DNA of 5,642 bases from an uncultured Clostridia bacterium (GTDB lineage: Bacteria > Bacillota > Clostridia > Christensenellales > Borkfalkiaceae), in NCBI GenBank assembly GCA_944338265.1, contig CALVLO010000093.1, positions 1-5,642 on the forward strand, in the 5' to 3' direction. Shown here in pieces: positions 4,969 through 5,642 of the stretch. The notes below the pieces were generated by a model. The model was not told where the DNA came from and did no database searches. It worked only from the letters and a program-made list of their open reading frames with translations. Within the stretch, counting starts at the first letter, position 1, and each line of letters begins with the position of its first letter. The translations under genes were made by a program, and so were the position numbers.

Positions 4969-5217
4969 GATAACGCAGTGAAGCGGAGCAGTAGCCTTTT
5001 ATGCCTGCTTGCAGAGAGCCGTCGGTGGGTGCGAGACGGCAGAGGCAGAGGGGTGAACTCGCCGCGGAGCGGTCTTCCCGAACGCGGAGTAAGGAGGAAC
5101 GGAGTCCCGCCGTTATAGGGGAAGGGCATGGAAGTGCCCGTTGAGGGGCGGGAGTTTCCCGCAAAAAGAGTGGTACCGCGCGATTACCGCGTCTCTTTTG
5201 AAGAGGCGCGGTTTTTT
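4969..5217 (+). promoter_or_regulatory. Leucine T-box riboswitch (specifier CUC)
   Basis: This leader senses uncharged leucine tRNA and lets transcription enter leuA when leucine is short. Stem I: GCGG/CCGC (4983-4986/5062-5065), GCCT/AGGC (5003-5006/5043-5046), the AGAGA bulge (5013-5017) and the apical GCCGTC/GACGGC stem (5018-5023/5035-5040) with loop GGTGGGTGCGA. The specifier loop TGAACTCG places CTC (5058-5060), a leucine codon. Two small hairpins follow (5124-5139 and 5148-5162). The T-box AGAGTGGTACCGCG is at 5167-5180; its TGGT (5171-5174) would pair with the acceptor end ACCA. Antiterminator: AAAAGAG (5164-5170) with CTCTTTT (5193-5199) and CGCG (5177-5180) with CGCG (5188-5191). 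This excludes the terminator at 5187-5217. Confidence 0.96.
5187..5217 (+). terminator. T-box-controlled intrinsic terminator before leuA
   Basis: CCGCGTCTCTT (5187-5197) pairs along 11 positions with AAGAGGCGCGG (5201-5211), with one G-T wobble and a three-base loop, followed by six T (5212-5217). The left arm is shared with the antiterminator, so only one of the two structures can form. With no other clear terminator after rbr, it may also stop read-through from the perR-rbr operon (inference). Confidence 0.93.
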
Positions 5218-5260
5218 ATTTGCGGATGCCGCATCGGAAGTAACAGGGAGAGGTGACGTT

Positions 5261-5642
5261 ATGGACGCAACAAAGTATTGCAGGCAGTTTATCCTGCCGC
5301 CCGAGCGGTGCATGGATTGGGCGGAAAAGAGCATGGTGGAGCGCGCGCCCGTGTGGTGCAGCGTCGACCTGCGCGACGGCAATCAGGCGCTCATCGAGCC
5401 GATGGGGCTGGAGACCAAGCTCGAGTTTTTTAATCTTTTGGTGGAGATCGGCTTCAAGGAGATCGAGGTGGGCTTCCCCGCCGCGAGCGAGACGGAGTAC
5501 GACTTTTTGCGTGCGCTCATCGACCGCGATCTCATCCCCGCGGACGTGACCATTCAGGTGCTGACGCAGGCGCGCGAGCATATCATCAAAAAGACGTTCG
5601 AAGCCATCCGCGGCGCAAAGAACGTCATCGTGCATGTGTATA
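5261..5642 (+). CDS. leuA: 2-isopropylmalate synthase, N-terminal part (cut by window end)
   Basis: 127 codons are present and the frame is open to the edge. LeuA condenses acetyl-CoA with 2-ketoisovalerate to 2-isopropylmalate, the first committed step of leucine synthesis, in the cytosol. The part seen is the start of the TIM-barrel: WCSVDLRDGNQALIEPM (about 32-48) carries the conserved Arg38-Asp39 of the active site, followed by GFKEIEVGFPAASETEYDF and IQVLTQAREH. This run, with the 30-residue lead-in before the RDGNQ motif, resembles the long form known from Actinobacteria and many Firmicutes (about 550 residues) rather than the shorter E. coli-like type. The metal-binding HxH motif and the C-terminal leucine-sensing domain lie beyond the window. 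GGGAGAGGTGA (5246-5256) is the ribosome site. The leucine T-box just upstream supports the assignment independently. Confidence 0.95.
   Translation, partial: MDATKYCRQFILPPERCMDWAEKSMVERAPVWCSVDLRDGNQALIEPMGLETKLEFFNLLVEIGFKEIEVGFPAASETEYDFLRALIDRDLIPADVTIQVLTQAREHIIKKTFEAIRGAKNVIVHVY

Overview
The window reads as chromosomal DNA of an anaerobic, low-branching Firmicute of the Clostridia type (inference). The support is a T-box leucine leader before leuA, a PerR-like repressor paired with rubrerythrin, strong AGGAGG-type ribosome sites, sigma-A-type promoters with 16-17 base spacers, and a surface protein with CxxC repeats of the kind common in gut Clostridia. The genes are GC-rich, whereas the region from about 120 to 660 is AT-rich. 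I cannot assign a genus.

Layout. Positions 1-60 hold the end of a hairpin-forming dispersed repeat. Positions 120-685 contain no gene: first a perfect inverted repeat (134-159), then a possible promoter (202-229), then a tandem array of a 37-base unit (250 to about 671) that runs straight into the ribosome site of the next gene. Positions 686-2742 encode an exported, membrane-anchored protein with RCC1-like repeats, broken by one frameshift near 1172. It overlaps by one base (TAATG) a second membrane protein at 2742-3554 with an N-terminal membrane helix, an Ala/Pro/Glu linker and a cytosolic globular domain of unknown function. A strong terminator (3639-3675) ends this pair. A second copy of the dispersed repeat and a cluster of GC-rich hairpins follow (3689-3850).

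The right half is more conventional. A near-consensus promoter drives perR-like and rbr genes 12 bases apart, a peroxide-response pair in which the repressor probably controls the peroxide-reducing diiron protein. Next is a leucine T-box leader with specifier codon CUC and its own promoter, antiterminator and terminator, and then the first 127 codons of leuA (2-isopropylmalate synthase), cut by the window edge.

The least explained part is 120-3554: a 37-base tandem repeat array, possibly a transcribed leader of about 450 bases, in front of a translationally coupled pair of membrane proteins, bounded on both sides by copies of one dispersed hairpin repeat.
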